This document shows positions 9,195-18,112 of a DNA stretch of 64,000 nucleotides, piece after piece. A program made the translations under genes and the position numbers. Source of the DNA: Evansella caseinilytica (GTDB lineage Bacteria > Bacillota > Bacilli > Bacillales > Salisediminibacteriaceae); the NCBI RefSeq assembly GCF_900107275.1, contig NZ_FNPI01000017.1, forward strand, positions 51,072 through 115,071, read 5' to 3'. Each line of letters begins with the position of its first letter. The first letter of the stretch is position 1. The notes under the pieces are model-generated. The model was not told the origin of the DNA. It saw nothing but the letters and a program-made list of their open reading frames with translations, and made no database searches.

Positions 9195-11084
9195 TTCAAA
9201 CTGAAACTCCACGACAACCGTCAGCGTGCTTTCCTTTGTTTTTACATGAAAATCAAGGAGTGTCACCTGCTGTTTTTCACCGAAATGATCGGTATATGCT
9301 GCTGTTTTCCAGCGTGGTTCCAGCAGTTCCTGCTGATACAATATCGCCAGTTTTCCTTCTCTGCCTGATAAGACAAGCTTATTTTCTTCTTGCTCTATCG
9401 TTTGAAGCGGCGTGATAAAGCGTTCAACCACAGCGGCTTCGGAGGACAGCCCCGCGGAAAAATCAAAGGAGTCCTTGAGCGTCAACCGTGGATGAGTTGA
9501 TTTCTTCCAGGTGAATGTCCTTATAAGACGTCGAAGCCCCGGAGCCTCATAGGCATTAGTCATGTCAAGCACAAACACATCGGTTTCCGCTTCAGTCATC
9601 GCGGCTTCCACCGTTGCAAACCGCTGTTTTCCTGGGAGTTGCTCGCGCTGATGAATAATCGGTACTGAATGACCGCCGGAGCTGGTGCATAAAAAGGTAT
9701 AGCGTTTCTCCCCGAAATAGTCGCGGCTGTATAAACCCGAACCGATATCGCACAGGAAAGCTTCGCCGTTTTTATACAGCATGAAGTGGCCGATATCATT
9801 GTGATTATGTGGTTCGTCATTATGGCCGCCTTTCGCCGCGAAAGCATATTGGGCGGCCGCTGACGTATGGCGTGACAGGACCCATTGGGAAGCAGGAAAA
9901 AAAACGGTGCCGTCCGGCCAGTCTTCCACTTGTTTTTCTTCATCGAACCAAAGTAAATTCCGGAATGCAACGGGCCAGCGACTGCAATGATCATCCGTGT
10001 AGCCGGCGCATATATCAACCGGCGGCACATGAAAATCAGCATAAACGTTCTTCAAGTAATGACTCATTCCGGAAAACGGGCGGGTGTTTGCAAGGGTGTC
10101 GGAAAAGTTAACCGCTATATGTTGATGAATAAAGCACCGCTGTTGAAAAAGAGCGATTTGCCGAACCTTTTCTTTGTGAAATAAATTCACCTGTCCTGCG
10201 GTTGCTATTTGGAGCAGGTCGGCAAAATAAACAAAGAAACCGAACCCGTACTGCCAATATGTATATCCTTCCAGGCAGGCGCCGTCATCATCAAAACCCG
10301 TTAAATAATTTTCGAGGGCGGCAAGCACCTTCTCCAATATTCCCGCCAAATCATCCATATTTTTTATTAAATGGATCGCGGCAGCGCCGATGGAACCAGC
10401 GCAGACGGCAGCCCAATTATGCTCCGCTGTTTCCCAGGAATAGGACGAGTGGATATACGGGTGAAAAACTCGCTGATATACTTCGCGCACCACGCGGTGA
10501 TACAAAAATGGATCGATAACATCTTCGGTCAGACGGATAATTTCGCTTAACGTAAATGCTGTTTCCGCGGCAAATAAATCAATGGACGGAGGAGGCTGTG
10601 CAGCGGCGGCGACTGGCGATTTCCCACTGGGATCTGGAAGCAGTTGCATTCCGGAGACATCGGCGGTCTTGCCTTCACCGTTCCAATCGAGATGAGCGGG
10701 CAAGCACCAAGTATATTCATTGCAGACAGACCAAACAGCGTTTTCCAGTTGTGTGCGATACACATCGTTTTCCGGTTCCAGCAATGTCATGATAGCAAAC
10801 GTATTTAGCCGCCTTCGCTTTAAAAAATACGCCTGCTCATACCGCTTTCTGGCACCGGTTTTCGCAAACTCGACAAAGACAGCATAGGGAATTTCCACAT
10901 CCGGCAGCAGTTGCAGCCGCTCCGCCTCCCCGCGGATTTCTACCAGTGCCGGTTGCAACGCGTCGGATTGCTGGATCCGCCGCCCCCAGCTTGCCTGTTC
11001 TTCCCGGCTGCCGAAGAACAAACCTGCTGCTCCGTGACGTTTATGACTTTTTGCAAGAATATGTTTCAATTTGTTGCGTTCCAA
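9159..11084 (-). CDS. heparinase II/III family polysaccharide lyase
   Basis: 641 residues. The family cleaves uronic-acid-containing chains (heparin, heparan sulfate, alginate and others) by beta-elimination. An N-terminal alpha-toroid (about 60-380, including ETAEHNWAAVCAGSIGAAAIHL and DGACLEGYTYWQYGFGFFVYF) is followed by a beta-sandwich with the conserved GGHNDEPHNHNDIGHFMLY, whose His is probably catalytic. No signal peptide is seen, so it probably acts inside the cell on imported oligomers. The start is a TTG at 11082-11084 behind AAAGGAAG. The last eleven or so residues (VYVQKERTLSF) and the stop codon are encoded by the terminal hairpin of a MITE-like element, so the native C-terminus was probably replaced. 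Substrate is not predictable from sequence. Confidence 0.9.
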   Translation of the reverse strand: MERNKLKHILAKSHKRHGAAGLFFGSREEQASWGRRIQQSDALQPALVEIRGEAERLQLLPDVEIPYAVFVEFAKTGARKRYEQAYFLKRRRLNTFAIMTLLEPENDVYRTQLENAVWSVCNEYTWCLPAHLDWNGEGKTADVSGMQLLPDPSGKSPVAAAAQPPPSIDLFAAETAFTLSEIIRLTEDVIDPFLYHRVVREVYQRVFHPYIHSSYSWETAEHNWAAVCAGSIGAAAIHLIKNMDDLAGILEKVLAALENYLTGFDDDGACLEGYTYWQYGFGFFVYFADLLQIATAGQVNLFHKEKVRQIALFQQRCFIHQHIAVNFSDTLANTRPFSGMSHYLKNVYADFHVPPVDICAGYTDDHCSRWPVAFRNLLWFDEEKQVEDWPDGTVFFPASQWVLSRHTSAAAQYAFAAKGGHNDEPHNHNDIGHFMLYKNGEAFLCDIGSGLYSRDYFGEKRYTFLCTSSGGHSVPIIHQREQLPGKQRFATVEAAMTEAETDVFVLDMTNAYEAPGLRRLIRTFTWKKSTHPRLTLKDSFDFSAGLSSEAAVVERFITPLQTIEQEENKLVLSGREGKLAILYQQELLEPRWKTAAYTDHFGEKQQVTLLDFHVKTKESTLTVVVEFQFEVYVQKERTLSF

Positions 11085-11154
11085 ACTTGGTCTTCCTTTC
11101 TTCTTTAGTTTCTTGCCGCTGCTATGTTCCTTCTTTATTAATCATCCCATTTTA

Positions 11155-11170
11155 TTGTAAACATTTACAA
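11155..11170. promoter_or_regulatory. cre-like operator upstream of the heparinase-family gene
   Basis: TTGTAAACATTTACAA matches the CcpA cre consensus WTGNNARCGNWWWCAW at 15 of 16 positions and is a near-perfect palindrome. It lies about 70 bp upstream of the gene's TTG start. A LacI-family regulator other than CcpA could also bind it. Confidence 0.5.
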
Positions 11171-11221
11171 TTGCCGAGGAAATATTATGTTATTGATCAG
11201 CGTATAAAAATGTGGAAGAAA

Positions 11222-11271
11222 GGTGCCAGGCACTCTGTCGCACTTCACCGTGCCGCAGAGTGCCTGGCACC
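11222..11271. repeat. REP-like palindrome, copy 5 (inside a coding end)
   Basis: A 50-bp palindrome with inner arms CTGTCGCAC and GTGCCGCAG. Read on the minus strand it encodes the end of the response regulator (GARHSAAR) and its TGA stop. Confidence 0.95.
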
Positions 11272-12884
11272 ATTTCTGTTTCCTCGATAATCAAGCGGAG
11301 TAACGCCGGCGTGTCCTTTGAAAATCTTGATGAAATAGCTTTGATTTTCGTAGCCGAGCATCTCGCAGATTTTACCCACCGGCTCCGCCGTCTGATCAAG
11401 CAGTTCCTTCGCTCTTTCCATCTTCCTCTTCGTCACGTATTCCACAAACGTCTCGCCTACTTCCTTTTTAAACATGCGGCTGAAATAGCTGGGATTTAAG
11501 TACAAGCTTTTGGAAACGTCATCGAGAGTAATTTTCTTTTCTAAGTTCATTGACACATACCTGCATGCCTCCAGCACTTCTTTGCGGGGTGGCTGACTGG
11601 TCCCTTTCCCTGCAGACGATTGCAGTGACGTTAAATATTCCATGAGCCACCTTTCGAGCTCGCTTGCAGAACGGATTTCTAAAATCTCCCGATGCAACGC
11701 CTCTGCAGAAGCAGTGCTGAAAAAAAACTGCATCGTACGCAGCTTCATCTTCAAGTCCAACAACAGTTTCAGCACCCAATCCTTCACCATCTGCGGCGGG
11801 AACTGTTGTTTTTTGATAAAATCAAGCCATTTGGCAACGGTCGGCTTTATACCGCCCGGATTTCCAGACAGGATAACCTTCCTCATCTGTCCGGCCGCTT
11901 CATCGTACCAAAAAAACAAATCATCACTAGCTACAGGGACATTTCCTTGTTCCATGGTGCCGGCTGTTTCCAGATAAAACCGTTGGCCTGTGCTATTCAA
12001 CAATCCGATCAGCTCCTGCTGCAACTGTTCAGCTTCCATGCAGATTGTTCCGGCAAGAAAAGCCATCGGCAATCCCAGCGCTTTATCCACGGCTGTTTCG
12101 ATTTGCTGCATATGCCCGCGGAGACAGCGGAAATCAGCATTCCCTTTCCTCTTCCAGTTCGAAACCGGGAACAGCAAAAACGACTCAGCGGCTCTGTAAT
12201 GAAAAGAAACGGCGTTCGGACAGTTCTCCCGCAGCACTTCATTAAGAACATTTTGCACGGCAAAAATCAGCGTGTCTTCTGATGCAAACGATTTTTTCGC
12301 ATAACAATAGTGAGAAATGCTGCAAAAAACAGGTATATACGGCATTATCTGCAGCTCCAAGCCGAAGGAAGCGGCTTCCTCAAACCATTCCTTCCTGCTG
12401 ACAATCGGGTTGTGCACCGTTCTGCGGATAAACGTCTCCTTCCACCCTTCTTTGCTCCGGTCGGCGAGGCGCCGAAGCTCAACCTCCTGCCGGTTTCGCG
12501 CCGCTTCTGTATCCAAGCTTGCTTTAAACGTTAACAAAACCGCGGTCAAATCTTGCGGATTTAAGGTATCCTTCAATAAATATTCCTTCACATCAAGCTG
12601 CAATGCCTGCCGGGCAAAATCAAATTCATTATGGCACGATAAAATCACCACCTGAAGACCTTTTTTTTTTCCTTCAGCGCTTTTGTCAGTTGGATTCCAT
12701 TCATCAACGGCATGCTAATATCCGTGATGAGGATATCCGGCATATCCTTCAGCGCATATTGCAAGGCCGCCTCCCCGTTTGCGTGCATGCTTCGAAGTTC
12801 CAAGCCGAGGGCAGCCCACTCGATCGTTTCGGACAGCAGCTCCAACACCGGATAATCATCGTCCACCAGCATCACTTTATACAT
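11245..12884 (-). pseudogene. YesN-type response regulator with AraC domain, split by an A10 frameshift
   Basis: Two frames together encode a regulator of about 546 residues. The first (12884 down to about 12650) carries the receiver start MYKVMLVDDDYPVLELLSE and the phosphoacceptor region DILITDISMPLMNG. After ALKEKKK it hits a run of ten A (12661-12670, minus strand) and stops as VFRW. One more A would restore the frame GLQVVILSCHNEFDFARQAL and the rest of the receiver. The continuation carries a middle domain and a C-terminal AraC pair of helix-turn-helices (SYFSRMFKKEVGETFVEYV, then YENQSYFIKIFKGHAGVTP). The ATG overlaps the kinase stop. Alternatives are a true mutation, polymerase slippage that restores the protein, or a sequencing error. 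The last residues come from palindrome copy 5. Confidence 0.85.
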
Positions 12885-14691
12885 CCACATCACCAGCCTC
12901 CGCAGGAATATACATCGATACTTTCGTGCCTTCCCCTTCCTTGCTGTCCACATCCATCCGGAATGCTTCTCCGTAAGTTAGTACGAGCCGTTCGTACACA
13001 TTGGTCAAGCCGATGCTGGAAAAACCGCTGTTTTTCATGTCATTTTCTCGGACGGAAGTGCTTGAGACGATTGCCTGTTTTAAAGACTGCAATGTCTCGT
13101 CCGCCATTCCTTGTCCGTCATCCTCAATATGAATAATATTTTCATTACCAGACTTGTATGCATGCAACCGGATCGTGCCGGGACCTTGATGAAAACCATG
13201 GATAATCGCATTTTCAATGATCGGCTGAAGAATGAGCCTAGGAATTTTTTCAAGATAAACGTCCGGCGCCACATCCGCCTGAAACAGCACTTTTTCCCGC
13301 AGCCTCATATTCATTAGCCGCACGTAGTCAATGACAATTTCGATTTCCTCATGAATGGCAATCGTTCCTCTGTCTTTATTGATCGTCATCCTTAACAGCT
13401 TCGATAAAGTACTGATAATCTCGGCGTTCTCCCGGTCCCCTTTTTTCAGCACTTTCATGCGGATGGAATTGAGGATATTAAATAGAAAATGCGGATTGAT
13501 CTGCGCCTGCAGCATGGCGAATTCTGCTCTTCTTTTTTTCAGCTCCGATGCTTTGATCTCTTCAATCATTTCGTTGACGCGATCCAGCATATTGTCAAAC
13601 GACGTGGACAGCCTGCCGATTTCGTCCTTGCTGCGGATTTGCGACCGTACCTCCAGGCTGCCCCGTTGTACAGCTGCCGCAACATGGCTGAATTTCATCA
13701 ACGGCTTCGTCAGCGTATTTAACAAATAAGCCAGCAGGAGAAAAAACACGATAAAGGAAAAAATCTGGATGAAAAACGCCTTGTTAAAAATAGCATGAAT
13801 ATTATGCACCGCGTCTTTATAAGGAATGAACGACAGCAGCCGCCAGCCGGTGAAGGAAATCGTCTGTTCAGCAAGAAGATAGTCCGTTTCCGCGCCATGG
13901 ACAATCTCCCTCCTGCCGAAGGAATTTTTACCATAGGAAAACTCCGTACCGATTCTGTCTTGATCCCGGTGAGATAAAATCCGACCGCTACTATCGACTA
14001 ATAAAACCTCTTCCTTTCCCACGCTGCTGTCAAACAGTTGATTCACTTTATTTTCCATGATCGACACAATCACGTAGCCGTAAATATCAGAGTTTTGATT
14101 TCGCAGCGTTCTTGCCGCAGAAATTTGATACGGATTGTTTTCGATTTCCGATTGGTAAATCGTCGGATGTGTTCCAATCCAGACCGATTCATAGCCCTCC
14201 ACATTGTCGATGGCTTGAAACCACTCTTCATAAAACATTTCGACTGGATTGTAATCGCTTACAGGATAATTCGTATAAAAAGAACCTTCGGTGAGCAAAA
14301 TCGTCACATAAAATTTTTCCCCAAGAAGCGTAATGTTATCGATGGTTTTCATGACTTTGCTGTGATCCGTAAAGCGTTCATAATCATCCTTCAACTCATC
14401 GTAGCTTTCATTATAGACGATATTTTTGAAAATCGAATTGAGCTCCGAATCGATCTGGACAAAGTTCAGTACATATAGCATATCTTCCAGTAATTTCACA
14501 ACATTTCCGTTGACGAGCTCCAGCTCCCTGCTTAGGTTCATGAAAGCTTGTTCTTCTACGGCATCCCTTGTCAGATAACTGTAGATGAAAAGTGTGAGCA
14601 CCGCCGGCAAGGCAATGCAAATAAACGAAGCGGCAATCACTTTTGCACGAAATGACAGAGATGAAAGCAAGCTGGAAACACGCTGGTGCAT
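12877..14691 (-). CDS. YesM-type sensor histidine kinase of the uronate locus
   Basis: 604 residues. Membrane helix 1 (about 15-41) and helix 2 (about 303-325) bracket an extracellular double-Cache-type sensor with YVIVSIMENKVNQLFD and VLLVDSSGRILSHRDQDRIG. A HAMP linker, the His_kinase domain with phosphoacceptor motif QINPHFLFNILNSI, and an HATPase domain (LQPIIENAIIHG, DDGQGM) follow. These kinases sense oligosaccharides or a loaded binding protein and phosphorylate the adjoining AraC-type regulator. The ATG follows AGGAGGT. The stop overlaps the regulator's start. The preceding 635 bases include a possible promoter and a C13 tract. Confidence 0.94.
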   Translation of the reverse strand: MHQRVSSLLSSLSFRAKVIAASFICIALPAVLTLFIYSYLTRDAVEEQAFMNLSRELELVNGNVVKLLEDMLYVLNFVQIDSELNSIFKNIVYNESYDELKDDYERFTDHSKVMKTIDNITLLGEKFYVTILLTEGSFYTNYPVSDYNPVEMFYEEWFQAIDNVEGYESVWIGTHPTIYQSEIENNPYQISAARTLRNQNSDIYGYVIVSIMENKVNQLFDSSVGKEEVLLVDSSGRILSHRDQDRIGTEFSYGKNSFGRREIVHGAETDYLLAEQTISFTGWRLLSFIPYKDAVHNIHAIFNKAFFIQIFSFIVFFLLLAYLLNTLTKPLMKFSHVAAAVQRGSLEVRSQIRSKDEIGRLSTSFDNMLDRVNEMIEEIKASELKKRRAEFAMLQAQINPHFLFNILNSIRMKVLKKGDRENAEIISTLSKLLRMTINKDRGTIAIHEEIEIVIDYVRLMNMRLREKVLFQADVAPDVYLEKIPRLILQPIIENAIIHGFHQGPGTIRLHAYKSGNENIIHIEDDGQGMADETLQSLKQAIVSSTSVRENDMKNSGFSSIGLTNVYERLVLTYGEAFRMDVDSKEGEGTKVSMYIPAEAGDVDV

Positions 14692-15326
14692 AACCGGATC
14701 GACCTCCTGTATGTACGTATTCTCAACGAGGAAAGCGGGCGGGGGTGGTCATCGGCCACATGATCGAACCGGCGGGAAAATACCGTATCAGCCGATTCTG
14801 ATTGGCGGGCGGGAGGGGGGCATCACAGGATAAACAAGCCGCCGCTGCCACCGAAAGGGCGCCAGTCCCCAATGGCAGACGCAAGCAGCATGCGCGACAT
14901 TATTTTTTCGTGGCGGTGGCGTCATAAAACGGCGTATTTTCCTTCTATGCTGCCTTCTCCCCCCCCCCCCCGACCCACGCCGCCTAACGTTCATTGTATC
15001 ATACAGTAGATCCGCCAACGTACAACGGGTTCCTTGGTTCCTCTCCCTTTCGGAACAATTGCGGAAGCGGCATCTTGCGCCGCCAACCGCCATCGCCATG
15101 GCCGGCCTTTCGTTCGTTATCCGCACGTGGAGCGCCAGTCCCTTCTCATACGATCCCCACGAGAAGCATGGGAACAAAAAGCAAGCTTTCTTCCCGTTCC
15201 ACCTATCCATGCACATATCAACATGCAATGCAGCAGCCCACAACCAACTTGTCGGCCCATGCCACCTGCCATGGCGCTTTCCGGGCAAGTATGGACATTT
15301 GCGACCGAATCGAATATGCCTTCTCC
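14692..15326. other. intergenic stretch with C13 tract and possible promoter
   Basis: 635 bases between the binding-protein stop and the kinase start. It holds a run of 13 C at 14959-14971 (G on the transcribed strand) and a possible minus-strand promoter at 14998-15025. Open frames here are GC-biased and look like chance. No dispersed repeat copy was found. Confidence 0.6.
14998..15025 (-). promoter_or_regulatory. possible sigma-A promoter for the kinase-regulator pair
   Basis: On the minus strand TTGTAC (15020-15025) and TATGAT (14998-15003) are separated by 16 bp. The implied leader of about 300 nt contains the G13 tract. Confidence 0.4.
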
Positions 15327-16721
15327 TTATTGATTGCTGTCAATGATTTCCTGCACGCGTTCCTGTAAAGCGGCAATCGTTTCCTCAATATTTTGCTGGT
15401 CATAGATCAGCTTCTCATACTCCTCGTTGACAACATTGTAAATTTCCGCTTGATAAGATACCGGCGGGATAATTTTCGACGATTTGGCATTCGTCAACAC
15501 GCGGATCAGTGAATCGATATCCACCTTTTCCGGCTCTTCCGTTTCCGCCAAAATACCTTCAATGATCGCGGCAAATTCGTCTTCAGTTACCCCATTCCAT
15601 GAAGGAACGTTTCTTCCTTGAACAAGCTGTCCCTCCGTAGTATACCAGCGAATGAACGTGTACGCCGCCTCCTTGTGCGCGGAGCTTTTCGCCACCGCCA
15701 TGTAATCCGTCGTCACCGGCGCAAATCCGCCTTCGTCCGCGGCATCATTTTTCGGATACGGTGCAACAGCCACGTGGAAATCGAGCGGAAATTGATCGGT
15801 TCCTCCCAATTCCGTATTCATCCAGCTGCCGATTAAAATCATGCTTGCATCCTCGTTGAAAAACTGCGTGCGGTAGTGGAGCTTTTGCGACAAAATGTCT
15901 GTATACGGCGTTGCCGATTGATCTTCTTTCTCCATTTTCACGCGAATCTCAAGCGTTTTTCGGAACAGCGGATCATCGAAATTCGAAGTGCCGTCCTCCT
16001 TCACAAATTCTGTATTTTCCGGCTTGCCGGCCAGAGCCAGCTTCATGTATTCCATCCAGCCCCCGTTTTGCGGACCATGGAAAAACGTACCGTGCCTGTC
16101 TTCCGTCGTCAACGCTTTGGCATAGGCGATAAAGTCGTCCCAAGTCCAATCCTGCGGCACCTCCAAACCCGCTTCATCAAGATGATCCTTGTTCAACAGG
16201 ACATACCAAGGATTGAATTTTCCAGGCAGGGCGTAATAGCTGCCGTCCAAAATCGTGTCCACCTTATATTCTTCCCCTACGTCAAAACCATCCGCCTCAA
16301 TAAAGTCATCGATGGGCGCCACCATTCCCAGCCCGACGCGTTCCGCATACGAAGCCGGATCACTGAACATCAGGACGTCCAATTGCGCACCCGACGCCGC
16401 CTCCAAATCAAGCTTCTGCAGCGCTTCCTGGGTATCTCCCTTTTCGCTGAGAATGACTAAATCGACATTGATGTCAGGATAAGCCTCCTCAAACGCTGCC
16501 AAAGTCTCCTTCCAATTATATGACGTCTCATTTCCATGGGTGTGGAACTTGATCGTCACCTCTTCCTTCTCATGACCGCCATTCCCTGCCTCCTGATCAC
16601 CGCTTTCTTGAGTTTGCTCTCCCCCGGCGACATCTTCCTCCTCCCCGCTGTTACAGCCGACGAGAAAAACACCGACAAGACAGAACAGACACACCGTCAA
16701 CAGCCATTTTCTCCTTGCCAT
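15327..16721 (-). CDS. sugar ABC transporter substrate-binding lipoprotein
   Basis: 464 residues from the ATG at 16719-16721 (AAAGGA ribosome site); the frame extends upstream without a better start. The lipoprotein signal ends LVGVFLVGCNS, with Cys as lipid anchor. The mature part is a family-1 extracellular solute-binding protein (FHTHGNETSYNWKETLAAF, DINVDLVILSEKG, LLNKDHLDEAGLEVPQDWTW) that captures oligosaccharides outside the membrane. It follows two permease genes on the same strand, forming importer 1. A 480-base gap with a cre-like site lies before it, so it may have its own promoter. The neighbourhood suggests uronic-acid oligosaccharides as ligand. Confidence 0.92.
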   Translation of the reverse strand: MARRKWLLTVCLFCLVGVFLVGCNSGEEEDVAGGEQTQESGDQEAGNGGHEKEEVTIKFHTHGNETSYNWKETLAAFEEAYPDINVDLVILSEKGDTQEALQKLDLEAASGAQLDVLMFSDPASYAERVGLGMVAPIDDFIEADGFDVGEEYKVDTILDGSYYALPGKFNPWYVLLNKDHLDEAGLEVPQDWTWDDFIAYAKALTTEDRHGTFFHGPQNGGWMEYMKLALAGKPENTEFVKEDGTSNFDDPLFRKTLEIRVKMEKEDQSATPYTDILSQKLHYRTQFFNEDASMILIGSWMNTELGGTDQFPLDFHVAVAPYPKNDAADEGGFAPVTTDYMAVAKSSAHKEAAYTFIRWYTTEGQLVQGRNVPSWNGVTEDEFAAIIEGILAETEEPEKVDIDSLIRVLTNAKSSKIIPPVSYQAEIYNVVNEEYEKLIYDQQNIEETIAALQERVQEIIDSNQ

Positions 16722-17200
16722 TGTCCTTTCCCCCTTCAGCATTTCTTGGTAATGTAAACCCTTACAACCATTCTGGTAAAAAAGAGGCCCATTTCCGTTC
16801 GAACGAAGTCGCGCGCCGGCAGCGGCGCCTTCCCCCAAACACGTCCATCCCTTCCTTTCACCGGCGATCCGGCGGAACCGGGACAAGCCCGACCCGCCAA
16901 TCAAACCCGTTTTTCCTCTCTAAAGGAAATAAACGTTCCCATCCCTTCGTTAGCTCCTCGCATGCAAAGACATTGTCTGCAATTTGAATGTTAACAAATA
17001 CAAGGAGGTCAATCGTACAATTATTTTGACTTGTTATACAATTATTTTTTTATCTTGGCTGTTTGCCTTTAAAACCTTTCGCGCAATGCCTGAAGGTTCA
17101 GCCGTTCAAGCAAACACGAATTTGTCTTGGAAAGTTTGCTTTTTTCAAAATCAATCCAAGTTTGCGAAATCAGCGTTGCTGTTTTAGGGAGTATTTTAAC
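16722..17200. other. intergenic stretch between permease and binding protein
   Basis: 480 bases. Besides the cre-like site at 16752-16767, the block TACAATTATTTT occurs twice (17016-17027 and 17036-17047), two helical turns apart, and TTGTTATACAA (17031-17041) is an inverted repeat of the GntR-operator kind. No coding frame is convincing. Confidence 0.45.
16752..16767 (-). promoter_or_regulatory. cre-like site before the binding-protein gene
   Basis: On the minus strand TTGTAAGGGTTTACAT matches the cre consensus at 15 of 16 positions; the mismatch is in the central CG. It lies about 30 bp upstream of the ATG. Confidence 0.45.
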
Positions 17201-18031
17201 TTATCCTTTGACACCTCCCAATGAAATCCCTTCAATCACATGTTTTTGTCCAAACAGAAAAACAATCAGCAAAGGCAGAATCGCGGAAACCGCGGCCGCC
17301 ATGATCAACGAATAAAATTCCCCGTTGATCGTTGTGAATTTTTGCATCGCCAACTGGATTGTATACAGTTCATCCGACCGCAAAAAAATCAGCGGGTTCT
17401 GGTAATCATTCCACGTCCAGATAAATCTCAGAATGGCATAGGTTGCCACTGCCGGCCGGACAATCGGCATTGCCACAGACCAGAAAATTCGCCAGTGTCC
17501 GGCCCCGTCAATTTTTGCCGCATCAATATAATCGTCGTGGACGCCCATAAAAAACTGCCGCAGCATAAATGTGCCCAAAACACTGAAGCTCATTAACAGG
17601 ATCAAGCCGGCGTGGCTGTCAAACAAACCGATCTGCCGGTATAGAATAAATTGCGGTACAAGGCTTGCCTGCGGCGGCACCATATAGGTTGCCAACACGA
17701 TGAAGAACAGCCATTTTCCGGCGGGAAATCTGATTTTGGAAAAACCATAGGCAGCCAATGCCGATACGGTGACTGACAACGCCGTTGTCAACACCGCCAC
17801 TTTGATCGAATTCCAGTAGTAAAGGTAAAACGGATAGTCCCCGAACCATACTTCCTTGTAGTTGCTCAAGCCGTTCCATCTTTTCGGAATCCACTCAATC
17901 GGAAAGCGGAAGACATCCGCCTCAATTTTCAACGAGGTTGACAGCATCCAGACAAACGGCAGCAAAAATAAAATGCTGACGCAAAACATGATGATTGTCA
18001 TGACGATTTTCCAAAGATTGATCGCTTTCAT
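17201..18031 (-). CDS. carbohydrate ABC transporter permease (MalG-type), importer 1
   Basis: 276 residues with six predicted membrane helices. The cytoplasmic EAA loop that contacts the ATPase reads DAAKIDGAGHWRIFWSVAMP, and the C-terminus ends GISLGGVKG as in MalG-type subunits. The ATG at 18029-18031 follows GAGGAGGTG; an upstream in-frame start lacks a site. It lies 81 bp after the partner permease and before the binding protein. No ATPase gene accompanies the set, so a shared MsmX-like ATPase elsewhere probably powers it (inference from related Firmicutes). Confidence 0.94.
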   Translation of the reverse strand: MKAINLWKIVMTIIMFCVSILFLLPFVWMLSTSLKIEADVFRFPIEWIPKRWNGLSNYKEVWFGDYPFYLYYWNSIKVAVLTTALSVTVSALAAYGFSKIRFPAGKWLFFIVLATYMVPPQASLVPQFILYRQIGLFDSHAGLILLMSFSVLGTFMLRQFFMGVHDDYIDAAKIDGAGHWRIFWSVAMPIVRPAVATYAILRFIWTWNDYQNPLIFLRSDELYTIQLAMQKFTTINGEFYSLIMAAAVSAILPLLIVFLFGQKHVIEGISLGGVKG

Positions 18032-18112
18032 ACGGAACACCTCCTCTAATAGTCGCAATCGTTCCCCTCGATGCGTCATCCGCGCCGCTCATGCGAGAGT
18101 GAACCGGCTTCA

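Noticed and set aside
14788..15288. 166-codon minus-strand open frame upstream of the kinase
   Set aside because: Arg/Gly/Cys-rich composition, runs through the C13 tract, no ribosome site and no family resemblance; typical of a chance frame in GC-rich intergenic DNA.
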